From: Rhodocyclales bacterium
GTDB taxonomy: Bacteria; Pseudomonadota; Gammaproteobacteria; Burkholderiales; Rhodocyclaceae
Assembly: GCA_016214145.1 (NCBI GenBank)
Contig: JACRPA010000005.1
Location: 372,001-436,000 of the forward strand
DNA: 64,000 nucleotides
Direction: 5' to 3'
Shown here: positions 11,147-20,719 of the stretch, in pieces
How positions within the stretch are numbered: the stretch's first letter is position 1
Layout of the letters: every line of letters starts with the position of its first letter
Notes under the pieces: model-generated
What the model was told of the DNA's origin: nothing
The model's input: only the letters and a program-made list of their open reading frames with translations
The model's database searches: none
Position numbers and translations under genes: made by a program

Positions 11147-12330
11147 GACTGCGGCCTCCACATCATGTTGCGCAATGGCACGACCGTTTCGAACACCTTG
11201 TACTTGTAGCATTGCCAGTCGGCGGACATCGATGCCGCCGTCACGGCTCCCCAACTCCACGAAGGCGGGGCGGCGGTTGCGCTGCACGATCCGTCCGGGT
11301 TGATTTCAGGCTGGCGGTTGCGCACCACGATGGCGATGCGCACGGCGCCCACGCGCAGCCAGTCTCCCGAGTTGCCCACTTCGCCGTTGCCGTCCGCGTC
11401 GATCATGGCATCGCTGTAGGCCCCGACCTGCAGGTCCGTCTGGGTGCCGCCGCGCGTATCGAGGCCGAACTGGGCTTGGAAAGTGACGACGTTGTCCAGA
11501 AGAACGGTCGTCGTTCCGCTCAGCCCCTCGGTAAATATCAGCCTGTTGTCCTGCACGGTATAGGCATTGCTGATCGGGTTGGGGCCAAGGTTGAAGACCT
11601 TGGTCTTGTTGGCCTCGAACTTGGCGCCTGCCTGCACCACGCCGCCGACCGTGATGCCCAGGCCGCCGGCCTTGTTGAAGCGGGAGGGAACGGTCGCTCC
11701 CGTCAAGTTGGTGTAATTGGCGTAGCGGTGTTCGACCGTGTCCACTTCATCTGCGGCGGTCGGCAGTGCGGTAACCTGATACATCGAGCAGTCGCGCGGC
11801 GCGATGGTCGGATCGATATTGGCGCGTTTCGGCGAGTCGGCGAGGACGATGACATCGCCGGGGTTGAAGCCGTAGCGGCTGGTCAGCTTGAGATTGGTCA
11901 TCTCGTCGCCGGGGAAATCCTGGATCAGTATGGTCGCCGATGCCAGCATCGGTGAGTTGCTGTAATTCACCGTGATGGTGTCGGGTGCGCTGCCGACGCC
12001 CTGGTTGATCAGGACGGGATAGATCGAGAAATTGAAGTCGCGCGCCGTCAAAGGCGTGTCCGGGCGTGCTTCGTGGGCCTGGATGCGGCAGGCCGTCAGG
12101 TCGGGGTCGATGATGCCGTAGCCGGCGCCCATGATCTCGCGCCGGAGGGTGTACAGGGCCACCGCGCCCTCGTCCATGGACTCGGCGGCGCCCACCGTCG
12201 AGCGCTTCTGGGCCTGGAAGGTGATGGCGAACTGCGTGACCACCAGGATGGTGATCAAACCGATCACCATCGCGATCATCAGTTCGATGAGGGACAGGCC
12301 GCGTTGCCTGAGGGGAAGCGGGGCGGTCAT
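11143..12330 (-). CDS. pilW: Type IV pilus assembly protein PilW
   Basis: RQRGLSLIELMIAMVIGLITILVVTQ prepilin motif; operon context. Confidence 0.88.
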   Translation of the reverse strand: MTAPLPLRQRGLSLIELMIAMVIGLITILVVTQFAITFQAQKRSTVGAAESMDEGAVALYTLRREIMGAGYGIIDPDLTACRIQAHEARPDTPLTARDFNFSIYPVLINQGVGSAPDTITVNYSNSPMLASATILIQDFPGDEMTNLKLTSRYGFNPGDVIVLADSPKRANIDPTIAPRDCSMYQVTALPTAADEVDTVEHRYANYTNLTGATVPSRFNKAGGLGITVGGVVQAGAKFEANKTKVFNLGPNPISNAYTVQDNRLIFTEGLSGTTTVLLDNVVTFQAQFGLDTRGGTQTDLQVGAYSDAMIDADGNGEVGNSGDWLRVGAVRIAIVVRNRQPEINPDGSCSATAAPPSWSWGAVTAASMSADWQCYKYKVFETVVPLRNMMWRPQS

Positions 12331-12332
12331 GG

Positions 12333-12770
12333 TCAGTTTTCCGGATTCTGGTTGATGTTGGCGACAACCACGTGGTTATGCACCGTGCCGCCCGGAGGCG
12401 ACCAGCGGATGGTGACGGTGACCAGGTTGTCCGCGCCGATGGTGACCGTCGGCTTGAAGGTGTCTGCGCCCGGCAGCGCGCCGCTGCCCGTGGTGACGTT
12501 GGCGTACCAGGCCGCCAGCGGCCCGGGCACGGCGCCGGAGCCGCCATAGGCGTAGTTGGCGAGATTGATCGGGTCGACCCACATCTCCGCGATCAGGCGT
12601 TCGGCGAAGGCGCCGGCATCGACGCGGTAGCGCGCATCGCTGGTCAGGGCGATCGAGTTCGCCTGCAGTCCGATGATGCCGAGGATGCCGAAGGAAACGA
12701 TGAGGATGGCGATCAGCACTTCCAGCAGCGCGACGCCGCCTTGCGATGGTCGGGTTCCGGGATTCGTCAT
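12333..12770 (-). CDS. pilV: Type IV pilus modification protein PilV
   Basis: QGGVALLEVLIAILIVSFGILGIIGLQANSI prepilin motif. Confidence 0.88.
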   Translation of the reverse strand: MTNPGTRPSQGGVALLEVLIAILIVSFGILGIIGLQANSIALTSDARYRVDAGAFAERLIAEMWVDPINLANYAYGGSGAVPGPLAAWYANVTTGSGALPGADTFKPTVTIGADNLVTVTIRWSPPGGTVHNHVVVANINQNPEN

Positions 12771-12783
12771 GGTGTCCTCTTCG

Positions 12784-13389
12784 CTAGCAGCGGCGCGGAT
12801 CGCCGGCGGGCAGGCGCCAGTTCGCTGCGCTGGCGGGCGGATTCAGGTCGGTGGCGTCGCCGGTCCAGGGGGCGCACATGCGCATGCCGCCGCTGGCGGT
12901 GACGCGGATTTCCATCGGGCGTTCCTGGGTCGAATCCAGAACGATCGAGCCGACATTGATCTGGGCGATCGGGTTGGCGGAACAGGATCCTGTCGTCCAT
13001 CCGGTCGGCGTGAAGGTCACTGACGTCGCGCCGGCTCCGGCGGTCCCGGTGACGGCGACCGTGGCCTTTTCCGAACCCTCGGACCCCGAGCGCGTCTGGA
13101 TGGTGGCGATTATTCCGCAGGCGACGCCGGAAGTCGGCGGGTTGATCTCGGACACAGTCCACCCCGTGCCCGGCCCGAGCACGAACTGCGTGTGGGCGTT
13201 GCGACGCACGGCTTCCGAGCGGGCCACCTGCAGGCCGTCCAGGATCGATTCCGCCGCGGTACGCACTTGTGTGTTCTGGAGCATTTCCATCAAGGAAGGA
13301 ATGCCGAGGGTCGCCAGGATCGCGAGGATCGTGATCACGACCATCAACTCGATGAGGGTAAATCCCCTCTGTTCAGACGGGCGGCGCAT
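12784..13389 (-). CDS. GspH/FimT family pseudopilin
   Basis: [28 protein letters not shown] plus GspH-type body. Confidence 0.88.
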   Translation of the reverse strand: MRRPSEQRGFTLIELMVVITILAILATLGIPSLMEMLQNTQVRTAAESILDGLQVARSEAVRRNAHTQFVLGPGTGWTVSEINPPTSGVACGIIATIQTRSGSEGSEKATVAVTGTAGAGATSVTFTPTGWTTGSCSANPIAQINVGSIVLDSTQERPMEIRVTASGGMRMCAPWTGDATDLNPPASAANWRLPAGDPRRC

Positions 13390-13805
13390 CAGGTGCAGCT
13401 CCCGCCCTTCCTCACCACCCAGCAGTTGACCGGAACGCCCGCAGCCGGCGCCCAGCCCGCCTTGGTGCCGGTTGTCTGGCGCGTGTTGGTTTCATTGATG
13501 GTGAATACGAAGCCGGCCATCGTTCCTTGCCCCGTGGCGGAGATGGTATAGGTGGTTGCGTCCCCGTTACAGGCATACACCCAAAGCGCCGTATTTGCAG
13601 GGCAGGGAAACCCCGCATAAGTGCGCTGGTCCTGGAACCATTGTTCAGCCCGCACGCGTCCAGTGGATAAACCACCTTGCGCTTCGGGCAATCGGCTGCG
13701 CGTGACGTAGTCCGTATAGACCGGCAGCGCAACGGCCGCGAGAATGCCGACGATCGCCACCACGATCATGACTTCGATGAGGGTGAAACCGCGTTGCTTG
13801 GACAT
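13389..13805 (-). CDS. pilE: Type IV minor pilin PilE
   Basis: [45 protein letters not shown]. Confidence 0.87.
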   Translation of the reverse strand: MSKQRGFTLIEVMIVVAIVGILAAVALPVYTDYVTRSRLPEAQGGLSTGRVRAEQWFQDQRTYAGFPCPANTALWVYACNGDATTYTISATGQGTMAGFVFTINETNTRQTTGTKAGWAPAAGVPVNCWVVRKGGSCT

Positions 13806-13971
13806 AGGACGCTCCTTGTGACAATCAGATGTTAGGCGGGCATGAAGGGCGAAAGCCAGCCCGAACCGATAAAACGCCCGTTGGGCCGGACAAACGGCCG
13901 GCAGGCGTGAATTATTACCCGGCCGGCGTTTGCCTGGGGGCCCGGCGCTCGTTTATAATCCGTCCCCCCGT

Positions 13972-14047
<76 letters not shown>

Positions 14048-14101
14048 AAAATTCAATGGCTTGCGGCTGCGCAGGCCATTTCTTTTTGATCCGGAGGTTG
14101 C

Positions 14102-14869
14102 ATGCAGATCAAGGACAGCGTGTTCATCGTCACCGGCGGCGCGTCGGGACTCGGTGCGGGCACGGCGCGGGCATTGGCGGCGCAGGGCGGCAAGGTGGTC
14201 GTCGCCGACCTCAACAAGGCGGCCGGCGAGGCGCTGGCGAAGGAACTGGGCGCCGGCGCACGCTTTGCCGAATGCGACGTGTCGTCGGAAGCCAGCGCAA
14301 AGGCTGCGGTGGAGCTTGCCGTGAGCGCCTTCGGCGGACTGAACGGCCTGATCAATTGCGCCGGCATCGCCATTGGCGAGAAGACGATCGGCAAGGAAGG
14401 CCCGCACCAACTGGCCACTTTCGTCCGCGTCATCAACATCAACCTGATCGGCACCTTCAACATGATCCGCCTGGCGGCGGACGCCATGAGCCGCGGCCAG
14501 CCGAATGCGGCGGGCGAGCGCGGCGTGATCGTCAACACCGCCTCGGTGGCTGCCTTCGACGGACAGATCGGCCAGGTTGCCTATGCCGCCTCCAAGGGCG
14601 GCGTGGTCGGCATGACGCTGCCGATCGCGCGCGACCTGTCGCGTTCCGGCATCCGCGTCATGACCATCGCCCCCGGCATCTTCGAGACGCCGATGCTGCT
14701 CGGCATGCCGCAGGAGGTGCAGGACGCGCTGGGCAAGATGGTGCCCTTCCCGCCGCGCCTGGGCAAGCCGGCCGAGTACGCGGCGCTGGCCCTGCACATC
14801 ATCCAGAACGAGATGCTCAACGGCGAGGTGATCCGCCTCGACGGCGCGATCCGCATGCAGCCGAAGTAG
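14102..14869 (+). CDS. SDR family 3-hydroxyacyl-CoA dehydrogenase-like oxidoreductase
   Basis: [57 protein letters not shown]. Confidence 0.88.
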   Translation: MQIKDSVFIVTGGASGLGAGTARALAAQGGKVVVADLNKAAGEALAKELGAGARFAECDVSSEASAKAAVELAVSAFGGLNGLINCAGIAIGEKTIGKEGPHQLATFVRVININLIGTFNMIRLAADAMSRGQPNAAGERGVIVNTASVAAFDGQIGQVAYAASKGGVVGMTLPIARDLSRSGIRVMTIAPGIFETPMLLGMPQEVQDALGKMVPFPPRLGKPAEYAALALHIIQNEMLNGEVIRLDGAIRMQPK

Positions 14870-14948
14870 GTCGGGCTTCAGCCCGATGACCGAAGGAAAT
14901 CCCTGTGGGACACCGGCTGCCGAAGTCGGGCTGAAGCCCGACCTACAG
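14866..14948. repeat. REP-like element, copy B (contains inner GACCGAAGGAAATCCCTGTGGGACACCGG)
   Basis: GTAGGTCGGGCTTCAGCCCGA...TCGGGCTGAAGCCCGACCTACAG; stop codon TAG of the SDR gene lies in the element. Confidence 0.88.
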
Positions 14949-14960
14949 TCTGCCCATACG

Positions 14961-17402
14961 ATGACTGACGCCTGCTACCACTGCGGTCTGCCCATTCCGC
15001 AGGGAACGCACTTCACAGTGGCCATTGAAGGCGCGCCGCGCGAGATGTGCTGCGCAGGCTGCCAGGCGGTGGCGCAGGCCATCGTCGACAACGGCCTGGA
15101 CGACTACTACCGGCATCGCGACGCGCTGCCGGAAAGCCCGCGCGAGGCGCTGCCCGCCGTACTGGGGGAACTGACTTTGTTCGACCACCCCGACGTGCAG
15201 AAGAGCTTCGTGCGGCCGCTGTCGGAACACGAGCGCGAGGCTTCCCTCATCCTCGAGGGCATCACCTGCGCCGCCTGCGTCTGGCTCAACGAACAGCACC
15301 TGACGCGCCAGGCCGGCGTCACCGCGGTGGAGATCAATTACGCCACGCGGCGCGCCCGCGTGCGCTGGGACGAGCGGCGCATCAGGCTCTCCGGCATCCT
15401 TGCCGCGGTGGCCGCCATCGGCTACCAGGCCCATCCCTACGATGCCGCCCGTTCCGAAGAGATCGCCAAGCGCGAGCGCCGCGCCGCGCTGTGGCGCCTC
15501 TTCGTCGCCGGCTTCGGCATGATGCAGGTGATGATGTACGCGGTGCCGGTGTACCTGGCGGACGAGGGCACCATGAGCGCCGACATCGAAAGCCTCATGC
15601 GCTGGGCCAGCCTGGCGCTGACGCTGCCGGTCGTGCTGTATTCCGCCGCGCCCTTCTTCCGCAATGCCTGGCGCGACCTGCGCCTGAAGCGCGTCGGCAT
15701 GGACGTGCCGGTGGCGCTGGGCGTCGGCGCCGCCTTTGCCGCCAGCCTGTGGGCGACGCTCATCGACGCGGGGGAGGTGTATTTCGACTCCGTGACGATG
15801 TTCGTTTTCCTGCTGCTGGGCGGGCGCTACCTGGAGATGCTGGCGCGCCACCAGTCCGTGCGCTCCATTGAGCGCGTCGGCCGCGCCCTGCCGGCGTTTG
15901 CCGAACGATTGATGGCATTTCCTTCGGTGCAGACGGAGCGCGTCGTGGTATCTGCGTTGCTGCCGGGCGACCGCGTGCTGGTGGCGCCCGGGCAGACCAT
16001 TCCCGCCGACGGCAGCGTGCTGCAGGGGGAGAGCGAGGTCGATGAATCCCTGCTCACCGGCGAGAGCCGTCCTATCGCCAAGGCAGTGGGCAGCGATTTG
16101 ACTGGAGGCACGGTGAACATCCGCAGTCCACTGGTTCAGCAGGTGGAGAGGGTCGGCGAGGCAACGCGGCTCGCCTCGATCGTGCGCCTGATGGAACGGG
16201 CCATCACCGAGAAGCCGCGCGTGGTGCAGTTGGCGGATCGTGTTGCCGCCTGGTTCGTCGCGGCACTGCTGCTCCTGGCGCTGGCCACCGGCATCGTCTG
16301 GAGCCAGATCGACGCCTCGCGCGCCTTGTGGATATTCGTGTCGGTGCTGGTGGTGAGCTGTCCCTGCGCGCTTTCACTCGCCACGCCGGCGGCGCTGGCG
16401 GTGGCCACCGGCGCCTTTTCGCGCCTGGGCCTGCTCGTATCGCGCGGCCACGCCATCGAGACCCTGGCCCGCGCCGACCACTTCGTGTTCGACAAGACCG
16501 GCACGCTGACCTGGGGCAGGCTGCGCCTGCGCGAGACGCTGCCGCTTGCCGGCGTGTCGGTTGTGGAGGCAATGCGCCTGGCGGCTGCGCTGGAGCAGGG
16601 GTCTGAACACGCCATTGGCGCTGCGCTGCGCGAAGCAGTTGCGAACGGAGGATCCCTGCCCGTGGCGCAGGCGCCGCAAAGCTTCACCGGCCAGGGGGTC
16701 GAGGGCGTGCTCGATGGCCGCAAACTGCGCCTGGGTCGGGCGGAGTTTGCCGGCGAGCTGCACAAACAGCCGCTGCCGTTCGAAGCGGAGGCGCTATTCG
16801 CCACGGGCGACACCTGCGTGACGCTCGCCGATGAGACCGGTTGGCTCGCCGTTTTCCGGCTTGGCGATCAATTGCGTGCCGAGGCGGGCGAACTGGTGCG
16901 CCGATTGCGCGATCTCGGTTGCCGCGTGACCCTCCTCTCCGGCGATTCGGCCGAGGCGGTGGGGCAGGTGGCGGCGGCTTTGGTTCTCGAAGATGCCCAC
17001 GGCCGCATGACGCCGCAGGGAAAGCACGACTTCATTGCCGCCTTGCAGGCGCAGGGCGCCGTGGTGGCGATGGTGGGGGATGGGGTGAACGATGCGCCGG
17101 TGCTGGCCCAGGCCCAGGTTTCCGTGGCCATGGGCGGGGGGACGGAACTCGCACGCAACCAGGCCGACATCGTGCTGCTGGGTGAGAATCTCGAACGCCT
17201 GGCCGAGGCCGTGGCGCTGGCGCGGCGCACCCGGCGCATCGTGCGGCAGAATCTGGCTTGGGCTTTCGCCTACAATCTGTCCGCCATTCCGCTGGCGATG
17301 CTGGGCTGGATCACCCCCTGGATGGCCGGCATCGGCATGTCGGCCAGTTCCCTGCTGGTGGTTGCCAATGCGCTGCGGCTTCAGCGCGGGGGGCAAAACT
17401 GA
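14961..17402 (+). CDS. ccoI: Cation (Cu)-translocating P-type ATPase CcoI/FixI
   Basis: N-terminal CYHCGLPIP...MCCAGCQAV, HMA ITCAACVW, CPC membrane motif, DKTGTLT, GDGVNDAPVL; followed by ccoS. ORF-track start at 14886 lies in the REP element, so ATG 14961 preferred. Confidence 0.93.
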   Translation: MTDACYHCGLPIPQGTHFTVAIEGAPREMCCAGCQAVAQAIVDNGLDDYYRHRDALPESPREALPAVLGELTLFDHPDVQKSFVRPLSEHEREASLILEGITCAACVWLNEQHLTRQAGVTAVEINYATRRARVRWDERRIRLSGILAAVAAIGYQAHPYDAARSEEIAKRERRAALWRLFVAGFGMMQVMMYAVPVYLADEGTMSADIESLMRWASLALTLPVVLYSAAPFFRNAWRDLRLKRVGMDVPVALGVGAAFAASLWATLIDAGEVYFDSVTMFVFLLLGGRYLEMLARHQSVRSIERVGRALPAFAERLMAFPSVQTERVVVSALLPGDRVLVAPGQTIPADGSVLQGESEVDESLLTGESRPIAKAVGSDLTGGTVNIRSPLVQQVERVGEATRLASIVRLMERAITEKPRVVQLADRVAAWFVAALLLLALATGIVWSQIDASRALWIFVSVLVVSCPCALSLATPAALAVATGAFSRLGLLVSRGHAIETLARADHFVFDKTGTLTWGRLRLRETLPLAGVSVVEAMRLAAALEQGSEHAIGAALREAVANGGSLPVAQAPQSFTGQGVEGVLDGRKLRLGRAEFAGELHKQPLPFEAEALFATGDTCVTLADETGWLAVFRLGDQLRAEAGELVRRLRDLGCRVTLLSGDSAEAVGQVAAALVLEDAHGRMTPQGKHDFIAALQAQGAVVAMVGDGVNDAPVLAQAQVSVAMGGGTELARNQADIVLLGENLERLAEAVALARRTRRIVRQNLAWAFAYNLSAIPLAMLGWITPWMAGIGMSASSLLVVANALRLQRGGQN

Positions 17403-17605
17403 TGGAAATCCTCTACCTGCTGATCCCGCTTTCGGTCGTACTGGTCTTCGTGATCGGCGCGATCTTCTGGTGGTCGGTGAAAAGCGGGCAATTCGACGAT
17501 ATGGAAGGGCCGGGCTATCGCATGCTGATGGATGACGACCGCCCCAGACCCCAGGACAATGCGACCCAGGGTTCGGTCGATGCGGGGACAGAACAGCAAA
17601 AGTAA
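17402..17605 (+). CDS. ccoS: cbb3-type cytochrome oxidase assembly protein CcoS
   Basis: MEILYLLIPLSVVLVFVIGAIFWWSVKSGQFDDMEGPGYRML. Confidence 0.93.
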   Translation: MEILYLLIPLSVVLVFVIGAIFWWSVKSGQFDDMEGPGYRMLMDDDRPRPQDNATQGSVDAGTEQQK

Positions 17606-17625
17606 TGTCCGGAATCGATCACAAT

Positions 17626-17639
17626 TTGACCCACATCAA
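17626..17639. promoter_or_regulatory. FNR/ANR box TTGAC-CCAC-ATCAA
   Basis: Matches TTGAY-N4-ATCAA; centre 17632.5, with CATACT at 17662-17667 giving predicted TSS about 17674 (-41.5). Confidence 0.75.
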
Positions 17640-17673
17640 TTCTTTCTCAAGGTTCTTTATCCATACTTCACGC

Positions 17674-17752
17674 AAGGTTTTGGGCTTGGCAACGAGCCCG
17701 GAGTCTTGTCTCTCTGTTGGGGTTGGGGTGCGCATTGCGCACCCTTTTTTTT
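17674..17752 (+). ncRNA. Candidate FNR-activated small RNA
   Basis: FNR box and -10 upstream, 5' stem GGGCU/AGCCC, U/C-rich single-stranded stretch, perfect terminator hairpin and U8; no convincing CDS in the spacer. Confidence 0.6.
17726..17752 (+). terminator. Rho-independent terminator
   Basis: GGGTGCGC-ATT-GCGCACCC followed by TTTTTTTT. Confidence 0.9.
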
Positions 17753-17840
17753 GCCCCGGCATGCCTGGCAGGGATCCCCGGATATGCGGTGCGAGCCATC
17801 ATTGCCGGCTCAGGATTTGCGCGACCATGGCCAATTTGTA

Positions 17841-17864
17841 TATTAAGATACGCATATCTCAATA
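17841..17864. promoter_or_regulatory. Palindromic operator candidate upstream of the rrf2 gene (TATTAAGATACGCATATCTCAATA)
   Basis: 10/12 symmetric positions; overlaps predicted -10 TATATT (17839-17844); core GATA-N4-TATC recurs at 19408 and 20769. Confidence 0.6.
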
Positions 17865-17886
17865 GGCCTCCGCCAGGGGCTTCGAC

Positions 17887-18456
17887 ATGATCCTGTCCCG
17901 CACCAGCCAATACGCCATTCAGGCCCTGATTTTTATCGCAACCCAGCCCCGCGGGGTTCCCGTGCTGATTCGCACAGTCGCCGAGCACCTCGGCGTCCCC
18001 CCGCCTTACCTTGCGAAAATCATGCAAAGCCTCGGCCGTGGAAAACTGGTCGATTCCTTTCGCGGGCGGCAGGGCGGCGTGTGTCTGCGCGAGGGCGCCG
18101 AAACGACCGATTTGATGCAGATTCTCACCCTGATTGAAGGTCCGGGCTTGACAGAGAATTGCGTGCTCGGGCTGAAGGTATGCGGCGACGAAACGGCCTG
18201 TCCCGTGCATACCCAGTGGAAACCGATCAAGACACGAATCGTGAATCTCCTGAATCAGCAGACTCTGGGCAAGCTCGCCGCGGCCGTCCGGAGCGGGAAG
18301 TATCGGCTCACGGACCTACCGTTTGCCGCGCTGGAATCCGGGGGTGCCGCGAGAGGCGACGTGCAGGCGATACTTGCCCGTCCGCCAGGAGTCCGGGCGC
18401 GCCGTGCAGGCAGTGCGAAGTCGGTGCGCGCCGAAAACGTTGGCAAGCGCCCATAA
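17887..18456 (+). CDS. Rrf2 family transcriptional regulator with putative Fe-S cysteines
   Basis: MILSRTSQYAIQALIFIATQ...VAEHLGVPPPYLAKIMQSLGRGKLVDSFRGRQGG wHTH; ENCVLGLKVCGDETACPVH three-Cys cluster. Confidence 0.9.
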   Translation: MILSRTSQYAIQALIFIATQPRGVPVLIRTVAEHLGVPPPYLAKIMQSLGRGKLVDSFRGRQGGVCLREGAETTDLMQILTLIEGPGLTENCVLGLKVCGDETACPVHTQWKPIKTRIVNLLNQQTLGKLAAAVRSGKYRLTDLPFAALESGGAARGDVQAILARPPGVRARRAGSAKSVRAENVGKRP

Positions 18457-18481
18457 TTGCGCAACAGAGACGGTATTAGAG

Positions 18482-19237
18482 ATGTCCGGATCGAAGGTAA
18501 CGCCACTCCGTTCCGCGCTCGGTCAGCGGTGCGAGCCCATTGCCTGCGCGCAATGCGGAGTCTATCAATTGTGCCTTCCCCTCGGCCTGCATCAGGCCGA
18601 CTTGACGCTGCTGGAGAGCATCGTCAAACGCAAGGAAACCTACAAGCGCGGGCAACTCCTCTTCAGATCGGGTGAGCGCTTCGATTTCATTTATGCGATC
18701 CGCAGCGGCTCGGTAAAGACCTACGTCGGCGCACCGGATGGGCGCGTGCAGATCACCGGCTTCCATATCGCGGGAGAACTTCTGGGATTGAGCGCGCTTG
18801 AGTCGGGGCATTACAGTTGCGAAGCGCGGGCGCTCGAAACGACATCCGTCTGCAAGGTGGAGGCCGAGCGGCTTGGCGAACTGGCGCAAAGAATCCCTTC
18901 GATCCAGTACCAGATGCTGAAAATCATGAGCGGCCATATCCGTCAGGACGAGGAACTCATATTGCTGCTCGGGAAGAGGAATGCCGAGGAACGACTGGCC
19001 GAATACCTGATCGGCCTGTCCAGGCGCTTCGCCGCCCGTAATTATTCCCCGACGCAGTTTCACTTGAGCATGTCCCGCAGCGACATCGGCAACTATCTCG
19101 GCATTGCCGAGGAGACAGTCTGTCGCGTTTTGACCCGCTTCCAAAATGCAGGTCTCATCGCCACAAATCGGCGCTACGTTCGTCTGATCGATCTCAGGCA
19201 ACTGGAGGCGGTGGCGCGAATAAGCGTTGCCGCCTGA
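18482..19237 (+). CDS. FNR-type Crp/Fnr regulator (paralog 1)
   Basis: N-terminal CAQCGVYQLC, central HYSCEA cysteine, C-terminal HTH FHLSMSRSDIGNYLGIAEETVCRVLTRFQ. Confidence 0.9.
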   Translation: MSGSKVTPLRSALGQRCEPIACAQCGVYQLCLPLGLHQADLTLLESIVKRKETYKRGQLLFRSGERFDFIYAIRSGSVKTYVGAPDGRVQITGFHIAGELLGLSALESGHYSCEARALETTSVCKVEAERLGELAQRIPSIQYQMLKIMSGHIRQDEELILLLGKRNAEERLAEYLIGLSRRFAARNYSPTQFHLSMSRSDIGNYLGIAEETVCRVLTRFQNAGLIATNRRYVRLIDLRQLEAVARISVAA

Positions 19238-19357
19238 CCCCCGGCCCGCTTGTCGATTCCCGCACCTGCGCCAGCCTTTCCCCCGTTTCACCGGCAATTG
19301 AGTGCTCAGTTGGGGCAAGCCATTTGATTTGCAGCGTTACTTCTGCGGACACAAAGG

Positions 19358-19371
19358 TTGACGCATGTCAT
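19358..19371. promoter_or_regulatory. FNR-like box TTGAC-GCAT-GTCAT
   Basis: One position off a perfect palindrome; upstream of bacteriohemerythrin. Confidence 0.65.
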
Positions 19372-19407
19372 GGTTTCGGAATGACCGCCGTTCTTTTCCT
19401 GTATTAA

Positions 19408-19419
19408 GATAAATCTATC
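19408..19419. promoter_or_regulatory. GATA-N4-TATC operator candidate (within GTATTAAGATAAATCTATCC)
   Basis: Shares ATTAAGATA-N4-TATC with the rrf2 promoter. Confidence 0.5.
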
Positions 19420-19444
19420 CGATTATCTTTACAGGGGGGGCGTG

Positions 19445-19918
19445 ATGGATGCCTTGTTTGCCTGGTCCGACAATCTAAGCGTCGGCATCCAGGAAATCGA
19501 TGAGCAGCACAAGGTGCTGGTTGGATTGCTCAACGAACTCCATTCGGCAATCGCCGGACACAGGGGATCCACCGAGTGCAGGGGCGTTCTCGACCGGCTC
19601 GCCGAATACACGCGCGTGCACTTCGCCGTGGAGGAGAGCCTGATGCGCATCCTGGGTTACCCGGACCACGAGAACCACAAGCACGAGCACGAGTTGCTTA
19701 CCGCGCAGGTGGTCGATCTTCAGCAAAAGCTGGATGCCGGCAAGGCGGCGATCAGTTTCGAACTCCTCCACTTTCTCAAGGTGTGGCTGACCAGGCACAT
19801 CCACGAAAGCGACAAGCGATACGGAAGCCATTTTCTCGCGCGCGGCATCGAGGCTCGCTGGCCGGCGAAGGAAGCCGCCCCGGAGAAGAGGCGCTCCTGG
19901 ATGTTCTGGAGTCGCTGA
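19445..19918 (+). CDS. Bacteriohemerythrin
   Basis: W...LSVGIQEIDEQHKVLVGLLNELHSA, HFAVEESLM, HENHKHEHELL, HIHESDKRYG iron ligands; alternative GTG start at 19442. Confidence 0.94.
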   Translation: MDALFAWSDNLSVGIQEIDEQHKVLVGLLNELHSAIAGHRGSTECRGVLDRLAEYTRVHFAVEESLMRILGYPDHENHKHEHELLTAQVVDLQQKLDAGKAAISFELLHFLKVWLTRHIHESDKRYGSHFLARGIEARWPAKEAAPEKRRSWMFWSR

Positions 19919-19960
19919 ACCGATGCATTCAGCACCTGTTTTCTACTTGAGGAGTTCTTG

Positions 19961-20611
19961 ATGAAACGATCGATAAAACGGCTTCTGGCCCTGGCAGTCG
20001 CCTCCGCAGCATTGCCTGCGCACACGGCGTTCGCCGACGATGGCCCCTGGATGGTTCGCGCGCGCGCGGTCTATCTCGACACGGCAAACAAGTCCGGGGC
20101 GATCCCGCTGCTTGCCGTGCCGGCGGATGCCATCCACGTCGCTGACAAGACCATTCCGGAAGTCGATATCAGCTATTTTTTCACCAAGAACATCGCGGCC
20201 GAACTGATCCTTACCGTGCCCCAGAAGCATGGCGTAAAGGTCACGCAAAGCGCTATCGGATCCTTCAAGGCAGGCAGCTTCAGGCATCTGCCGCCGACGC
20301 TGACGCTGCAGTACCACTTCCTTCCGGACAGCCAGTTCCGTCCTTACATCGGCGCCGGCATCAACTACACGCGCATCACTAGCGACGACCTGGCCGTGCC
20401 AGGGGTCACCAAACTGCATCTCGATAACGATTCCTGGGGCGGGGCGCTGCAGGCGGGTGTCGATGCGAAACTCGGCAAGAGCCTGTTCCTCAACCTTGAC
20501 GTCAAGAAGATCTACATTCGCAGTGACGTGACGGCGTCCGGCCTGGGCAAGATCAGCCATGTCAAGGTTGATCCGCTTGCGGTCGGCATCGGTCTCGGCT
20601 GGCGTTTCTGA
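19961..20611 (+). CDS. OmpW family outer membrane protein
   Basis: Signal peptide; PWMVRARAVYLDTANKSG, PEVDISYFFTKNIAAELILTVPQKH, LPPTLTLQYHFLPDSQFRPYIGAGINYT. Confidence 0.93.
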   Translation: MKRSIKRLLALAVASAALPAHTAFADDGPWMVRARAVYLDTANKSGAIPLLAVPADAIHVADKTIPEVDISYFFTKNIAAELILTVPQKHGVKVTQSAIGSFKAGSFRHLPPTLTLQYHFLPDSQFRPYIGAGINYTRITSDDLAVPGVTKLHLDNDSWGGALQAGVDAKLGKSLFLNLDVKKIYIRSDVTASGLGKISHVKVDPLAVGIGLGWRF

Positions 20612-20719
20612 TGAATTCGAAGGTCCTGCGGGGTTACGGGGGCCCTATCTCCCACAGCACCCGGTTTTTATGCCCCCATAAAAACTTCGATAATTGTCAA
20701 AGAGTGGCGGTAGTTACTT

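Noticed and set aside
14886-14960. N-terminal extension of CcoI (MTEGNPCGTPAAEVGLKPDLQSAHT)
   Set aside because: Encoded by the REP-like element; ATG 14961 gives the normal CcoI N-terminus.
17605-17865. Small ORFs across the ccoS-rrf2 spacer
   Set aside because: They run straight through the terminator hairpin and T8 with no plausible ribosome-binding site or domain; sRNA interpretation preferred.
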